This document shows positions 1 through 12,300 of a DNA stretch of 64,000 nt, piece after piece. Each line of letters opens with the position of its first letter. Within the stretch, counting starts at the first letter, position 1. Source of the DNA: Otis tarda. Lineage: Eukaryota; Chordata; Aves; Otidiformes; Otididae. A program made the position numbers and the translations under genes. The stretch is from contig CM048554.1 in assembly GCA_026413225.1 (NCBI GenBank), positions 55,325,463 to 55,389,462 on the forward strand, given 5' to 3'. The notes beneath the pieces were generated by a model that did not search any database, was not told where the DNA came from, and saw only the letters and a list, made by a program, of their open reading frames with translations.

Positions 1-15
1 TCTCTCAGCCTGTCC

Positions 16-2440
16 TCATACGAGAGGTGCTCCAGCCCTCTGATCATCTTGGTGGCCCTCCTCTGGACCTTCTCCAACTGGTCCATGTCCTTCTTGTGTT
101 GGGGGCTCCAGAACTGGACACAGTACTCCAGGTGGGGTCTCACCAGGGCAGAGTAGAGGGGGCAGAATCACCTCCCTCGACCTGCTGGCCACGCTCCTCT
201 TGATGCAGCCCAGGATGCGGTTGGCCTTCTGGGCCACAAGGGCGCATTGCCTGCTCATGTTGAGCTTCTTATCTACCATCACTCCCAAGTCCCTCTCCTG
301 AGGGCTACTCTTAACCCATTCTCTACCCAGCCTGTATTTGTGCTTGGGATTGCCATGACCCAGGCACAGGCCCACCTCTCCAGCCTGTTGGCATCCCTCC
401 CTTCCAGCGTGTCGACGACACCACACAGCTTAGTGTCATCGACAAACTTGCTGAGGGTGCACTCTATCCCACTGTCCATGTCGCCGACAAAGGTATTGAA
501 CAGGGCCAGGCCCAACATGGACCCCTGAGGGACGCCACTCGTGACCAGTCTCCTCTTGGACATCAAGCCGTTGACCACCACTCTCTGAGTTCAGCAGTCC
601 AGCCAACTGCTTAACCACCAAGTGGTCCATCCATCGAACCCATGCCTCTCTAGTTTAGAGAGAAGGATGTCATGTGGGACAGTGTCAAAAGCTTTGCACA
701 AGTCCAGGTAGATGATATCCGTTGCCTGTCCTTTGTCCACTGATGCTGTCACCCCATCACCAAGTTGGTCAGGCACGATCTGCCCTTGGTGAAGCCATGT
801 TGGCTGTCACCAACCACCTCCTTGCTCACCATGTGCCTTAGCATGGTTTCCAAGAGAATCTGCTCCATAACCTTGCCAGGCACAGAGGTGAGGCTTACCG
901 GCCTGTAGTTGCCCAGGTCTTCCTTGTTCCCCTTTTTAAAAACAGGGGTAATGTTGCCTCTCTTCCAGTCATCGGGGACCTCACCAGACTGCCACGACTT
1001 CTCAAATACGATGGCCAGTGGCTTGGCAACTTCATCCACCAGTTCCCTCAGGACCCACGGATGGATCTCATCAGGTCCCATGGACTTGTGCACCTTCAGG
1101 TTCCTCAGATATTCCCGAACCTGCTCTTTGAGTACAGTGGGCGGTTCTTCATCCTCGCAGTCCCCGCTTGTGCCTTCCACAGCTTGGGTGGCGGAAAAAG
1201 AGCCCTTATCAGTGAAGGCTGAGGCAAAAAAGTCATTGAATACCTCAGCCTTCTCTATGTCCCGGGTAACCAGGACACTGGTTTCCTTCCGGAGGGGGCC
1301 TACATTCTCCTTGGACTTTCTTTTGTCCTCTACATACCTATAGAAGCCTTTCTTGTTACTTTTTATATCCCTGGCCAGATTCAATTCTGTCAGGGCTTTA
1401 GCCTTCCTCACCCGATCCCTGGCCACTCGCACAGCCTCTTTGTAGTCCTCCCAGGCTACCTGTCTCCTCTTCCACCCTCTATAGGCTTTCTTCTTCACTT
1501 TCAGTTGGTCCAGGAGCTCCTTGCTCATCCACGCAGGCCTCCTGGCCTTTTTGCCCCACTTGTGGGGCCACATCAGAATGCACCTCTGCTGAGCTTGGAG
1601 GAGGTGTTCCTTGAATGTGGACCAACTTTCCTGGGCCCCTCTTCCCTCCAGGGCCTCCTCCCATGGCACTTTGCCCATCAGGTCCCTGAAGAGGCTGAAG
1701 TCATCCTTCCTGAAGTCTAGGGCTGAGAGCTTGCCATGTAGTTTCCTCACTGCCCCATGGATCTTGAACTCCACCATGTCGTGGTCGCTGCAGCCAAGGC
1801 TGTCCTTCAGTTTCACATCCCCCACGAGTCCCTCCCTGTTGGTGAGCACAAGGTCAAGCATGGCACCCCTCCTTGTCGGCTTCTCTATCGCCTGCAGGAG
1901 GAAGTTATCGTCCACGCAATCCAGGAACCTCCTGGACTGCCTGTGCCCTGCTGTGTTCATCTCCATCTCTGTGCCTGTGACATCTCCAACAGATGTCAGG
2001 GTGGTTGAAGTCCCCCATGAGGACTTCATGACCATGAGGCTTGTGATCATCAGGCTACTCCTATGATGCTATGATGCTACTCCTATGATCCTATAGAGCG
2101 CCTCATCTGCACTGTCCTCCTGGCCAGGCGGCCTGTAACAGACCCCCACCATAACATCCCCTGTCCGTCCCTGTCCTCTAATCTTGACCCATAAGCTCTG
2201 TCAGCTCCTCCTCCATCCCCAGGCGGAGCTCCACGCACTCCAGCCGGTTGCTGATGTAGAGAGCCACACCCCCTCCTCGTCTCCCCTTCCTGTCCTTTCT
2301 AAAAAGCCTATACCCCTCCATGCTGATGCTCCAGTCGTCCGAGTCATCCCACCACGTCTCCGTGATGCCAACAAAGTCGTAGTCCTGCTCATGTGCACGC
2401 ATCTCCAGCTCTTCCTGTTTGTTCCCCATGCTGCGTGCAT
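16..2440 (-). pseudogene. CR1 ORF2 remnant (endonuclease and reverse transcriptase), broken
   Basis: Fragments of one ORF2 protein are spread over several frames. The endonuclease piece (2429-2178) contains GITETWWDD and RRGGGVALYIS. The piece at 2050-749 contains [10 protein letters not shown] (endonuclease C-terminal part) and then RT motifs such as [13 protein letters not shown] and NYRPVSLTS. The piece at 776-591 contains [11 protein letters not shown], and 581-279 contains TSGVPQGS and the active-site FVDD. The piece at 426-16 contains the CR1 C-terminal [17 protein letters not shown]. Breaks seen: a frame change near 1970-2000; a short-repeat block at 2054-2090; a small apparent deletion near 765-775; a TGA at about 593-591; a deletion plus frame change near 370-400; and a frame change near 170. 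In life such a protein nicks target DNA and primes reverse transcription; this copy cannot. Confidence 0.9.
2054..2090. repeat. Short internal repeat inside the CR1 copy
   Basis: The block reads GCTACTCCTATGAT, then GCTATGAT, then GCTACTCCTATGAT again. It lies between the endonuclease N-terminal piece and the rest of ORF2, where I expect continuous coding sequence, so it looks like a local expansion or insertion after the element became inactive. Confidence 0.6.
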
Positions 2441-2515
2441 TGGTATAGAGACACTTCAGCTGGCCCCGAGCAAAGCCGACTTGCTGGCTGGAGCGACAGG
2501 AGTTCTGTCACCTGA

Positions 2516-5455
2516 ACAATAGGAATTCTGGTCTATTTTAAAGCAGCAGCTTCCTTGGAAAGCTCCGCATCTGACATGCTCAGAGCGGAACTCTGGGGAA
2601 ATAAAGTTGCTTTAGATCTCCTATAGATACCTCTTCAACAAATACGAGACTAACAACATCTGTCCCAAAGCCTGATGTTGCAATAAACACTGCTGAAGCA
2701 TAGCTTTGGGAAGAACCTGACCTGAGTTTTATTTCAGAAGGAAACAAATACAAACTTGGGATCTGGCCTGAGCACTTGAAGAGACACAGATGTATTTTAC
2801 CCCAAAGGTTATAGTCAGATATTATACATCCTTTGAGTCAGTCACAAACGCTCATCCTCCTGCAGTTCCATGGACCTCTGGTTCAGCAAGGTCAGGGTGA
2901 ACTGGAATACTTTAATCACAAATTGCAGCTGCGCCCTTCTTGGGAAGAAGGTCTGAAGTTATTCTGCGAGGTGAAATCAAATAATTTTTGTTAGCAGTTT
3001 TCACAACCAGGAAAATAAAATGAGAATTTTGAAGGGAAGAGCTTTTAAGGACATATTTGTCTTGAGGCTCTGGTACACTTATCGGAGAAAGGTTCTCCCA
3101 AACAAGGGCAGGGTATCCACCCCTCTTAGCTAAAAGTTAGGCAGAGGAGACCTGGGAAAGGGCAAGAAAGCAGGCAGGACCACATCTCTAGGCTGCAATG
3201 ATTTTGTGAAAGTCCAGCCTGCTGCTCTTTCGCTCCCAGGTAATAAATAATTTGCAGGCTGCCAAATTTTGCTTCAGGCTTCACTCCCCAGCATTTGTAG
3301 ATCTTGAAACTTCCACAGAGTCCCTTGTGCTGTCAGAAAACAGCTCTTCATTAAAATACAGAGTTGATAATGTATGGCATCTCATATATACCCAGCAATT
3401 AATATTTTTCAAACACAAACATTGATTACTACAACAGGCACATCTTGCTGTAAAGCTAATAAGGGGGAGTGAGATGCAGCTGTCCCTAGGAGGTGAGTTG
3501 GCACTCAGCTGGATTTAGACCACCCTGTAAGGGTCAGCTCATGGGTGATGTTGGAAGGGATTGCAATAGCATTTTCTTAACAACAGAAATCTTTAAAACA
3601 GAGCTGACATGTGGAACACTGGTGCTTTGCAGAGAAGCTGGATTTATCCCACATTGACGTGCAAATGAAGTAACACATGTAGTAGAAATATGAGTGGCTA
3701 GCGTTCCTCTCCAGGATCTGGCCACATCAGCTATCAGAGGGGTGCAAAAATATGCTTTTATAAAAAAGTATTGAAGGCAGTATGCAAGGCAATCCACCAT
3801 CTGTGGATACATACTGCAGTGCCCAGCTGCAACATTCTCTTTTTCTATTGTTTCTTAGACTGAGGGAGGAAAATAATGGTATCTCTATGCAGGGGTCCCT
3901 GTCACTGCTTGCTTCCCCTCCTGTAAATTAATTTTGTCACCACTATCACACCCCACCAGCTGCAGCCAGGTCAGCTTGGGGTTTTATTAAGGTGAGCTGG
4001 GGATGGTAATCAAATACACTCAAAGCAGAGAGGCAGCAGCCTAGTCAGATGAACTGCATTTGTTGAGGGAGCTATGGAAAGGATTCTACATTAATCTTAA
4101 AGACCTCCAGGTTCAGTTTCAAGACAGAGGTAGAATGCCTGTTGAGGACCTTTGTTTGAGTCTCTGGCACATTTCACACAAATGCTACCTGCAACCTAGA
4201 TAAAAAGGAGTCAGCAAAGCTCTGAACACCACTTGATCTAGTAAGAAACCACATAGATTTGGTGAAGTAGAAAGAAGATGCAGAGAGCAGCCAAGGCAAA
4301 GACAAGAAAGTATATGACGGGACTGGAGAAGGCTGGAGCCTGGTAAAGGTCAGAATAGGTGGGAAGAACAGGCAGCAAAAGGTCCTCAAGAAAGAGGTTG
4401 GTGGTTTGGCAGGATGTCACAACAAGAAGCATTCAGCTTGTGATGAACAGATGGAGACAAAAGACAGGAGTGAAGGCAGGGAAGAAATGAAGATGGCAGA
4501 TCACCAAATCTGTTTATCTAAGAGGACTTAAAAGGAATCACTCTGAAGGGTGACTGAAAAATTACACCATTTCATTCCTTGCAGTCATTTTAATTCAGCA
4601 CCAGTCTAAGCCTTGCCATAAGGCACAACTGAGTTAATATTTGTGATAATATAACCTTACTGACTATTACTACCTTCAGGTTACACATCCTCAGCATGCC
4701 TTCACCAAGCAGTGCTTCCCTGCCACCACAGGCCAGCAATCCAACATTGATTTGGACATAAAGATTTTTACTCAGGGTCAACGCACTCCCAGAGTCGCAA
4801 GCTGTAAGGTCTCAGAACCATAGTGGGGACTCCGAGTGAATCATCTGAAGTCTCTGAGCATCCATATGCAAAAGTGATAGTCATTCTCTGCTTTTTTTTT
4901 TTTTTGTAAAAAGCCTTGAAATATTTTGCTTAAAAACTTAAATAAAAATGCTAGTGGTATTCTCACCTGTCAAATATAAACATGTGCAGCACATGGCATA
5001 CAGCGTGGAAAACTGTGATGATTTGCTACAGTCATTCCAAAACTGGTCACCTCTGTTACTAAGCTTGATAGTAGGACAGGACACTGCTTCCACTCAATGC
5101 TGCAGCATAAAGCCTAAGCCATGAGTGGTCAGAGCATGCATTTCACCTGAGCTGCCAGATCTTGGACCTCAAACCAGGATTGTATTTTGTACTGCCTACA
5201 AAAATAACAGAAATGGTTTGGTGTTCTTATAACAAAGATCTTGGTCTGGTCCTCTAGCTGGTACAGATGGGGAAATTTACAGCTAACAGCAAACAAAGTC
5301 ACACAAAACTGTAAAGAACACCTGCAGAGATATTCTTTAGGGAAAAGGTGCTCACAAGTACATTTCAGGAGACTAGTGATCTCAGCATGTGTGCACAATG
5401 CCAAGTAAAACCAAAACCCACCAGTTACTATGATTTCATTTCTATCCTATATAAT
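2516..5455. other. Non-coding sequence with no recognised feature
   Basis: I see no exon with convincing coding content, no RNA gene and no clear young repeat. Open frames on both strands are short, rich in unusual residues and unlike any family I know. There is a T-run near 4892-4905. The left margin may contain a little more of the CR1 element. Confidence 0.5.
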
Positions 5456-5620
5456 TTCGCTCTAGATATGTATACATATTCTGTATATATACAGAAATAT
5501 AGATATGTATATATATTTCATAATATGATTATATTATATAATATATGATTATATCATGTTTCATTTCAGATGTATACATATTTCACAGAAATATATATAT
5601 ATATGTATATATATTTCTAC
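5456..5620. repeat. AT-rich low-complexity patch with hairpin potential
   Basis: About 165 bases are almost entirely A and T, made of TATA, ATAT and GTATAC motifs. At about 5587-5618 the flanks AGAAATATATATA and TATATATATTTCT are perfect reverse complements around a short centre, so this part could extrude as a hairpin. No coding content. Confidence 0.8.
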
Positions 5621-7867
5621 TCAGACCAATCCTGTAGGGAATGAGTAGCTCCAATGAAGTCAGTTGATGACAAGAGGGAAAAAAAAAAACAAAACAGTGT
5701 AAAGGAAAGAAGAATCAGGTCCAGAGTCTTGAGTCTTTCAAGCACTGATTATTTGGCAGCTAATCACTGCTGGAAAAGGTCACTGAACTAAACAATTTCT
5801 AAGACAATACTGTAAACGCTTACTTTTATGGTGTTAAAAGATGGATGAAAACTGCTAGATTTAATACAACTACCCCTTAAGACAAGGAAAAAACAGATGT
5901 AGGTATGCTTCCTGAATAGAGATAGCAAAGCACAATAAATGAAAGGCAAAAATGTAGTTTTCCATCCCTCTGTCCAAACTGATGCACTTGTTGGCAGCTG
6001 GGCTCGCCTTTCTTTTCTAGCAATCTGAAGTGTCTCTGCAAAAAGTGGCTCCCAAATTAAGGCTGCTTGGCACTTTCTAATACACAGATCTGTTTTCAGC
6101 TGGTTATAATTTTACTTACCAAGCATTAAACAGTTGAGTTGAAGTTTTCGATGCTGGAGGTCTGCTTCAGGGTAAGTTATTATGTTCTAAAATAGTTCAT
6201 CTAGAAATGGTCAGGCATTTCTGAAAACAAGGCTCTGGGGATGTATATAATTTTGCCTGTTTAAAACAAAGTTTCCAATTACTTTGTTAAAAAATTTTTG
6301 TGACACAATACTTTGGAGCTGGGCCTTGAAATTTGGTAGGGTTGTCACACCAGTGCATGCCTGCGGCCTGTGTGTCTGCAGAGGGATGTATTAGTGTTCC
6401 AGCTCAGTTCCTCTTCCACGCTGGGGACCAGCCCCATGCAGAAGAGATGAGCACAGCCTTCTCCATATCTGTCTCTCCTGAACATTGGTGCCACCAGAGC
6501 AAGAACTGAGAACAGTAAGATCACTTCACTCGTGTCTGTGTTCTTCACGCCTCCCTGGCAGGACAGAAACAAAGGTAAAAACCTGATTTCAGAGGTAGTT
6601 TCACTGCAAGCAAGCCCTGGCTGCTCTTTGCATCACCCTCAGCAGTCTGCTGGCGAGGCTGCATGTGCTGTTTGCGTGACAGCCCAGTGAATCAGACCAG
6701 CAACAGCCCTTCTGTCTCCCTGCATGGGTTCATCGTACGGCCACGCCACCAGCATTGCTGTCACAGTGCAGGGGTGAGGAGGAGCCTGCAGCAAAGAGCT
6801 GAGCCCAGTGCCAGAGAACCACAGCCTCTGATGCCATGCTGGGAGGAACAAGATCACCTGCTGAAAACTCAGTAGGGATGCAAGGAGCAGGGCAGGAAGG
6901 AGAGAGAGGAAGGAATGGCAGTGTGGGGAGATGACAAGAGGCAAGAGCGCAGACTGCAGAAGGAGGAACAAAGCACAGCAGGGCTGCAGAGAACAGGGAG
7001 AGAAGGAGTAGAAAAGGAGACAGGGAAAGGAGCCAGTACTGAGTATCGCCTTCCCCAAGGCACCTGGAGCTGATATCTAAGCATCAACACTGACAGCAAG
7101 TAACTGCAAAACCTCTGGCAAAGCATGCTTCTCTGCCTTTGCCTTCCCCTCCCTCCCTGCCTGTGGCAGACTTCCACCAGCTTCTCCTTCAGCCTTTTGA
7201 CATAAAAATACCAATGCTGCCAAAGTGAGTTTTATGGGGGAAATTGCTTTTGTGTTTATTTTTGGTTTCATACAAACATTGGAATTTTTTGTCCTAAATC
7301 TGCACTGGACTGAGTATTAAAAGCTGTTGTTTTTCTGTGCCTCAAGTTTGTTTTGACAGGCAGCCAAAATTCCCAGAAGCCCTGAGCTTACCTGCATTTT
7401 GATAGAGCAAATGAAGCAGGGTGAGATAGACAGTAAGCTACTTCCAACTGCTCCTCCTTTTCCCAGAAATGTGGCACATGAATCATGGGGCATTTCTCTC
7501 CTGGGCAGGGAATATGCATGGAGTAGGAACCTTCCCAACTCAGGGGGCTGGAAGCAAGAGAGTCAGTCAAGCAGTTTGGGTAGGAAATACAGAGTAATTT
7601 TTATCTTCGCATCTCTTCCTCCAAAGCCCTATGTGGGGCAGGAGTTTCACCAACTGCAGGCATCAGGAGGGGAAAAAAACAAAACCAAACACACTCCCCA
7701 CCCTAACGTAACCAGAACCAGCATACAAACTGGAAAAAAAGTTCCCTATCCCATGCTGAGACCTTACAGCACATGAAAACCTCTAAAGCCTAGGTCTGAC
7801 ATCTGCTCAGCCTTCTTTGATGAAAAACTTCCTCCAGCTGCTGGTTAAGTATCACTCAGCCTTGGAG
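5621..7867. other. Non-coding sequence with no recognised feature
   Basis: Mostly unique AT-rich sequence, with a more GC-rich part around 6340-7200. The open frames on both strands there (up to about 140 codons) overlap each other, have low-complexity leucine/serine-rich composition and lack any domain I recognise, so I do not call them genes. Confidence 0.45.
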
Positions 7868-7965
7868 CTTAAGTAGTAATGGTTACTGCATCAAATGGAG
7901 TTCCCAGTTCAAATCCCAGTCATAAAGAAGCCAGCAAAATGCTTAATCTGAGTTTCTTTTACTCT
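7868..7965 (+). mobile_element. MIR-like (tRNA-derived) SINE relic
   Basis: A tRNA-like B-box motif, GTTCAAATCCCAGT (about 7907-7920), is preceded by GTAGTAATGGTTA, which resembles the A-box side. It is followed by GCTTAATCTGAGTTTC (about 7941-7956), like the MIR core 'cttaatctct...cagtttc'. The order and spacing fit a decayed MIR/CORE-SINE head. It is not a functional tRNA gene, because no acceptor stem or anticodon arm closes around the B box. Confidence 0.5.
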
Positions 7966-8550
7966 TGCCAGTTAAATGCACTTTGGAAAGTTCATATCCA
8001 AATTACCTTTCAAAACAAAATTATTTAAAAGTCAAACAGCCCAAAGTTAGGAATTGTGGGACAGAGGCTGTAAGTACAAGCTCATTGCATACCTAAAAAA
8101 GGGTGATGATGGTACCATCATAACTCTTGTGATTACACACCACTTTCACCCCTAGGCTGCACGTATGCAAGGATAGGATAACCATGTGATTACCCAATCC
8201 AGCCATTGGAAATCTGGCATTTTTAAAGTGTTCTAGTTTTGTGACCTAAATCGTGTCTCTCTAATGTACTTTTGGCTACAGTAAGAAATCGTTAAACTGA
8301 GCTAATTCTGTAGTGAATATGCAGCAACCACTGCAGTTGCATGCAGTTATGGCTTTTTTTTTTGCATGCATTTCACCGCGTAAATCTGCGGGTACTGATG
8401 GAGCTGAGGTAGATTTTACTTCCTCCCTATTCCCCAAAGCAAAAAGATTGCCCTAAGAAAGCCTAAAGCAAATTGCTCTAAGTGAAACCATGGGCATGTG
8501 CACTCTGTGTGGACTAAAGCATACCTGCATATGGATTTCCAGACCAGACC

Positions 8551-8665
8551 AAACCTAATAAAAAAATAAAAAACAAAACAAACAAAAAACCACAAACAAA
8601 CAAACAAACAAAACCCTAATAAAATAAAAATAATAAAATAATAAACCTAATAAAAAATAAAACCT
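8551..8665. repeat. A-rich low-complexity tract, (AAAC)n and (AAAT)n
   Basis: The stretch consists of CAAA and TAAA units and runs directly into the truncated 5' end of the CR1 copy at 8666. The A-rich strand is the same as the coding strand of the CR1. CR1 elements normally do not end in poly(A), so this is a separate tract. Confidence 0.85.
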
Positions 8666-9304
8666 GCTCAACATGAGCAGGCAATGCGCCCTTGCGGCCC
8701 AGAAGGCCAACCACATCCTGGGCTGCATCAAGAGGAGCGTGGCCAGCAGGTCGAGGGAGGTGATTCTCCCCCTCTACTCTGCCCTGGTGAGACCCCACCT
8801 GGAGTACTGTGTCCAGTTCTGGAGCCCCCAACATAACAAGGACATGGACCAGTTGGAGAAGGTCCAGAGGAGGGCCACAAAGATGAGGAGGGCTGGAGCA
8901 CCTCTCCTGTGAGGACAGGCTGAGAGAGTTGGGGCTGTTCAGCCTGGAGAAGAGGAGGCTCTGGGAGACCTTATAGCGGTCTTCCAGTACCTCAAGGGGG
9001 CATACAAGAAAGATGGGGAGAGGCTGTTCAGTAGGGCCTGTTGCGATAGGACAAGGGGTAATGGTTTTAAAATAGAGGGGGGTAAATTTAGATTGGATAT
9101 TAGGAAAAAAATTTTTACACTGAGGGTGGTGGAACACTGGAACAGGTTGCCCAGAGAGGTGGTGGAAGCCCCATCCCTGGAAACGTTCAAGGCCAGGCTG
9201 GATGAGGCTCTAAGCAACCTGATCTAGTCGGGGATGTCCCTGCTCCCTGCAGGGGGTTTGAAGGTCCCTTCCACCTCTAACCATTCTATGATTCTATGAT
9301 TCTA
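8666..9304 (+). mobile_element. CR1 LINE, 5'-truncated, complete 3' end
   Basis: The copy begins inside the C-terminal part of ORF2 ([12 protein letters not shown]...) and continues through [11 protein letters not shown] to the 3'UTR. It ends in the diagnostic tail with two to three ATTCTATG units at 9281-9304. The alignable part matches the reverse complement of the copy at 1-280 closely. The reading frame shifts after RRATKM (about 8884), so it is dead. Truncation at the 5' end is the usual result of incomplete target-primed reverse transcription. Confidence 0.93.
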
Positions 9305-12300
9305 AAAATAGGTAAGACAGAGGAGAAAGACCTGCTGGCCAAATACCTGCAGCAGCTTAGACACAGAGGCCGTTTCTGCACCCTGTCCATAGGGTGCACC
9401 TGAGTTCTCACCACTTCCTTCAGAGTATCCAACCTTCTTGACAGTGCACTCCAGCAAAAGTCCACCCCTGAAGAGTAATAAACATCCTGTTCTTCCTTCT
9501 GTATTCACCACATAGCTGTGCTTATATTAATAGTCTTCAAACACTTGCAAGGGCAGGAGATTGTGATACTCAGTCTATAAGGACAGGTGAAAGCTACTGG
9601 GCGGTTTTTTGGCTAAGCACCCTTGTATGAGCTAGCCATTCTGCTTGGTGTTCTCCTAGTAGGACAGGGATCTCCCTATTTCACCAGCTGCATCTGCTGC
9701 AAAGTCTGCCATTAGTCTGCAGACAACTATGGTATGCAGTCTGTTTATGTTTACTGTAATTCAGTAACCTTACTGTTTCAAACACTTGTAAATGTTTACA
9801 ACAGTCCAATCAAATGCTTCCAAAAGGACAAAACAAAATCCCTGAGTCCTAGAGGGAAACAGCACTGGATCCTGATGTCAGGCGAGCACACATCTCTCTC
9901 ACGGGCAGAGTCAAAAAGTAAGGCTCTGAGCACCCTTCTCTCTCCCACCTATCCCTCAAAGGCAAATTACTGCCATAGTTTTTTGTTCCTTCTCCCACTT
10001 TTACTTCTGTAAGAAATGCAAGTTTCTGATAGTGTTAAATGCTTCAGATAGTGAGAACAAAAACACAGCCTACTTTGAAGGACAAATACTTTCCAGCTGC
10101 CTTCAGACAAACACAAAGAGGCCAGAAACTTAGCTCTGGTTCTGCACTTCCCGTTATCAGTGTCCTACAGCAAGGACATTCAATGAGGTTTCTCAAAAGA
10201 AACAGAAATGCTTACATTCAGTCTCTTCCCCTGTTTATCAGGGGACCTTAGATCCTCTACAAGGCCCATGTGATTTCCACACAAGTCATAACGAAAAGGT
10301 GCAAGCTTGCCTCTAGAATTTCTCCCACCTCTGCTGCTTCTGAGTGAATTTGTCTGGTTTAGTAAGATTGAGTTCCCCCTCATGCCACACAACTGTTTTC
10401 CTTCCTCATTTATCTGGGTTTCTCTTCCATAACCTGCCTCCCATTGCAGCGGGATTCTGGCCATTTTTTAGACAAACGTCTGCATTTATTTTTGCAGTAA
10501 CAAGTCAAACAGGAACACAGCCGCCTCTTCCAACTGATCAGCAGAGCGAGCGCCCTGTACCAAACTGTAGGTATTTCAGGTTCTTGGGAGAGAAATGCCA
10601 CATTTAAGAGGCACAGACTGCTGTTTCACAGTCACCTCCTTTTTAACAGGAGGAGCTGCAATGCAAACTTAAGCAGATCACACCTACGATAAAATCAAAT
10701 GGAGAGAGATATAGCATAGCAATGAAATAGATGTGTCTTGTGAACAGGATGAACGAGGTCTTCCCTCACATCACTGCTACCCAGAGCAGGATGTTCAGTC
10801 AAGTATCATTCCCAAATAACCTCTGCCTAGACTTGAGGATGGGAGAGATGGTGATGTCACTAATAGCCTGTCGGAAGGGCCCTTCCCTTGTGAAAGGTTG
10901 GCATTGGACTGCCAGCAGTTTTACTAGCATCACAGAAATCCATTCAAATAGCAACAACCCTATTAATAAACAAACAAAAGGCTGGAAGGCAATTAGATTT
11001 CTCCACTTATAATTTTCTACACCTACCAGAAATCCTTACACCGGAGGTGGTGAGGGAAGTAACTGTGAGACCAGGAACAGGTCCACACTTTCAAAATTAG
11101 GCTTGTCAGAAGCTGTTGAATAGCTTTGTGGTGTAATAGTTGATGAGACAGACAGGAGCTCATTTTCTTTGGCCACAATATTTTAAATTTCCTGAAAGAA
11201 GAAAAAGGCTTACATTGACATTGTCAATCAGGTCATACTCCTCCTCACCACTCAAAGTGATCTTTTAAGCTCCAGTTTTTGAAGAAAAGTGTCTCAAAAT
11301 TGCTTAGTTCTTTAAAGTCCTGCAGAAATAGGGCCCAGATTGGAGATGGATCCTAATCAGTGCCCCAGTCAAAGCCTGAAGCATTTCATCCCTGTCAGGC
11401 ATCAGGGAGTCAGCAAAGCCCTCAAGAGCCACAGGAAATCAAGCTTCACTGGATTTTTTTTTTTTTTTAAATCGTTTTGTTAAAGAGTGAAGACAGGCCC
11501 AAGGAAACACAACACAGTATTTCTGGCTTTTGCAGAATGGTACTGCAACATCACAGCTGAGGTTTCTCTTCTAAAATAGGGTTGATTAGCCAGCTAGCCT
11601 TTTCCCACATCAATGCTATAGCCTTCCCATACACCGCTTCCTTATACCTGGCAATTGCTTCCTGAACTGCAGCTTCGCTGCTTCCTTACCTGTTAATCCA
11701 CTCATGACCTGCTGACTTTATTTCCTACAGCTCTGGCAGAAATCTGAAGAGACAAGTTTGCCCTGTTAGAATAAGCCTGTGTCAACCGACCATAGCCATC
11801 CCCAGCGCTCAGTGTAACACCACCTTTTCTAAGAGACATGAGATATGTATGCCATTTAAAAGTTCCATAGAAAAAAGTTTCCATAGAAAGTGTAACTAAA
11901 ATGCTTTTTCAATCCACAAACACACCAACCAATCTTTTCATCTTCCCAAAGCTGTGTTTGGCTGAAATGGTAGTCAGCATCGGATGTAAACATTTTTACA
12001 CTGGATGCAAAAAACAGTACTGCAGTTTTGGGTACTCCTACACTGCAAATGAGATGAGATCATAATTTGGGTAACGTAAACTGTAATACAGCTAATGTTA
12101 GGCAAAAGTCATAGCACCACTGCTAGGCCAAGCTGCAACCTAAGCTTCAGCCCAAGCACAAAAATTCTGAGGTCTCCATAAATGCACAGTGGAGTCTGTT
12201 GTGTACTGTAATTTCCTTGCTACCTTCTTCGCCTAAGGCAGCACAGGCATCCCACGCCAGGCACAAGTTCACTGTACTGACACATTTTGCTGTGCCAGCC

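Larger units (their letters stand above)
1..2515 (-). mobile_element. CR1 LINE, long but degenerate copy, cut by the window edge
   Basis: The reverse strand carries the order expected of a CR1 non-LTR retrotransposon: an apurinic-type endonuclease segment (about 2440-2178), the endonuclease/RT linker and RT fingers (about 2050-750), the RT palm (about 776-280) and the C-terminal region (about 280-1). The element runs off the left edge, so its 3' tail is not visible. The right boundary is my estimate: recognisable coding similarity fades near 2515 and could continue to about 2600. It is the longest of the CR1 copies here and shares stretches with the fragments at 8666 and 45043, such as the peptide [12 protein letters not shown] shared with the latter, so these probably belong to related subfamilies. 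Several frame breaks make it inactive. Confidence 0.93.

Noticed and set aside
909-1343. 144-codon plus-strand open frame
   Set aside because: Antisense shadow of the CR1 reverse transcriptase region.
7905-7922. A tRNA gene suggested by the GTTCAAATCCC motif
   Set aside because: No cloverleaf can be drawn around it; the following sequence fits a MIR-like SINE.
8616-9137. 173-codon minus-strand open frame
   Set aside because: Antisense shadow of the CR1 3' region at 8666-9304 plus A-rich flank.
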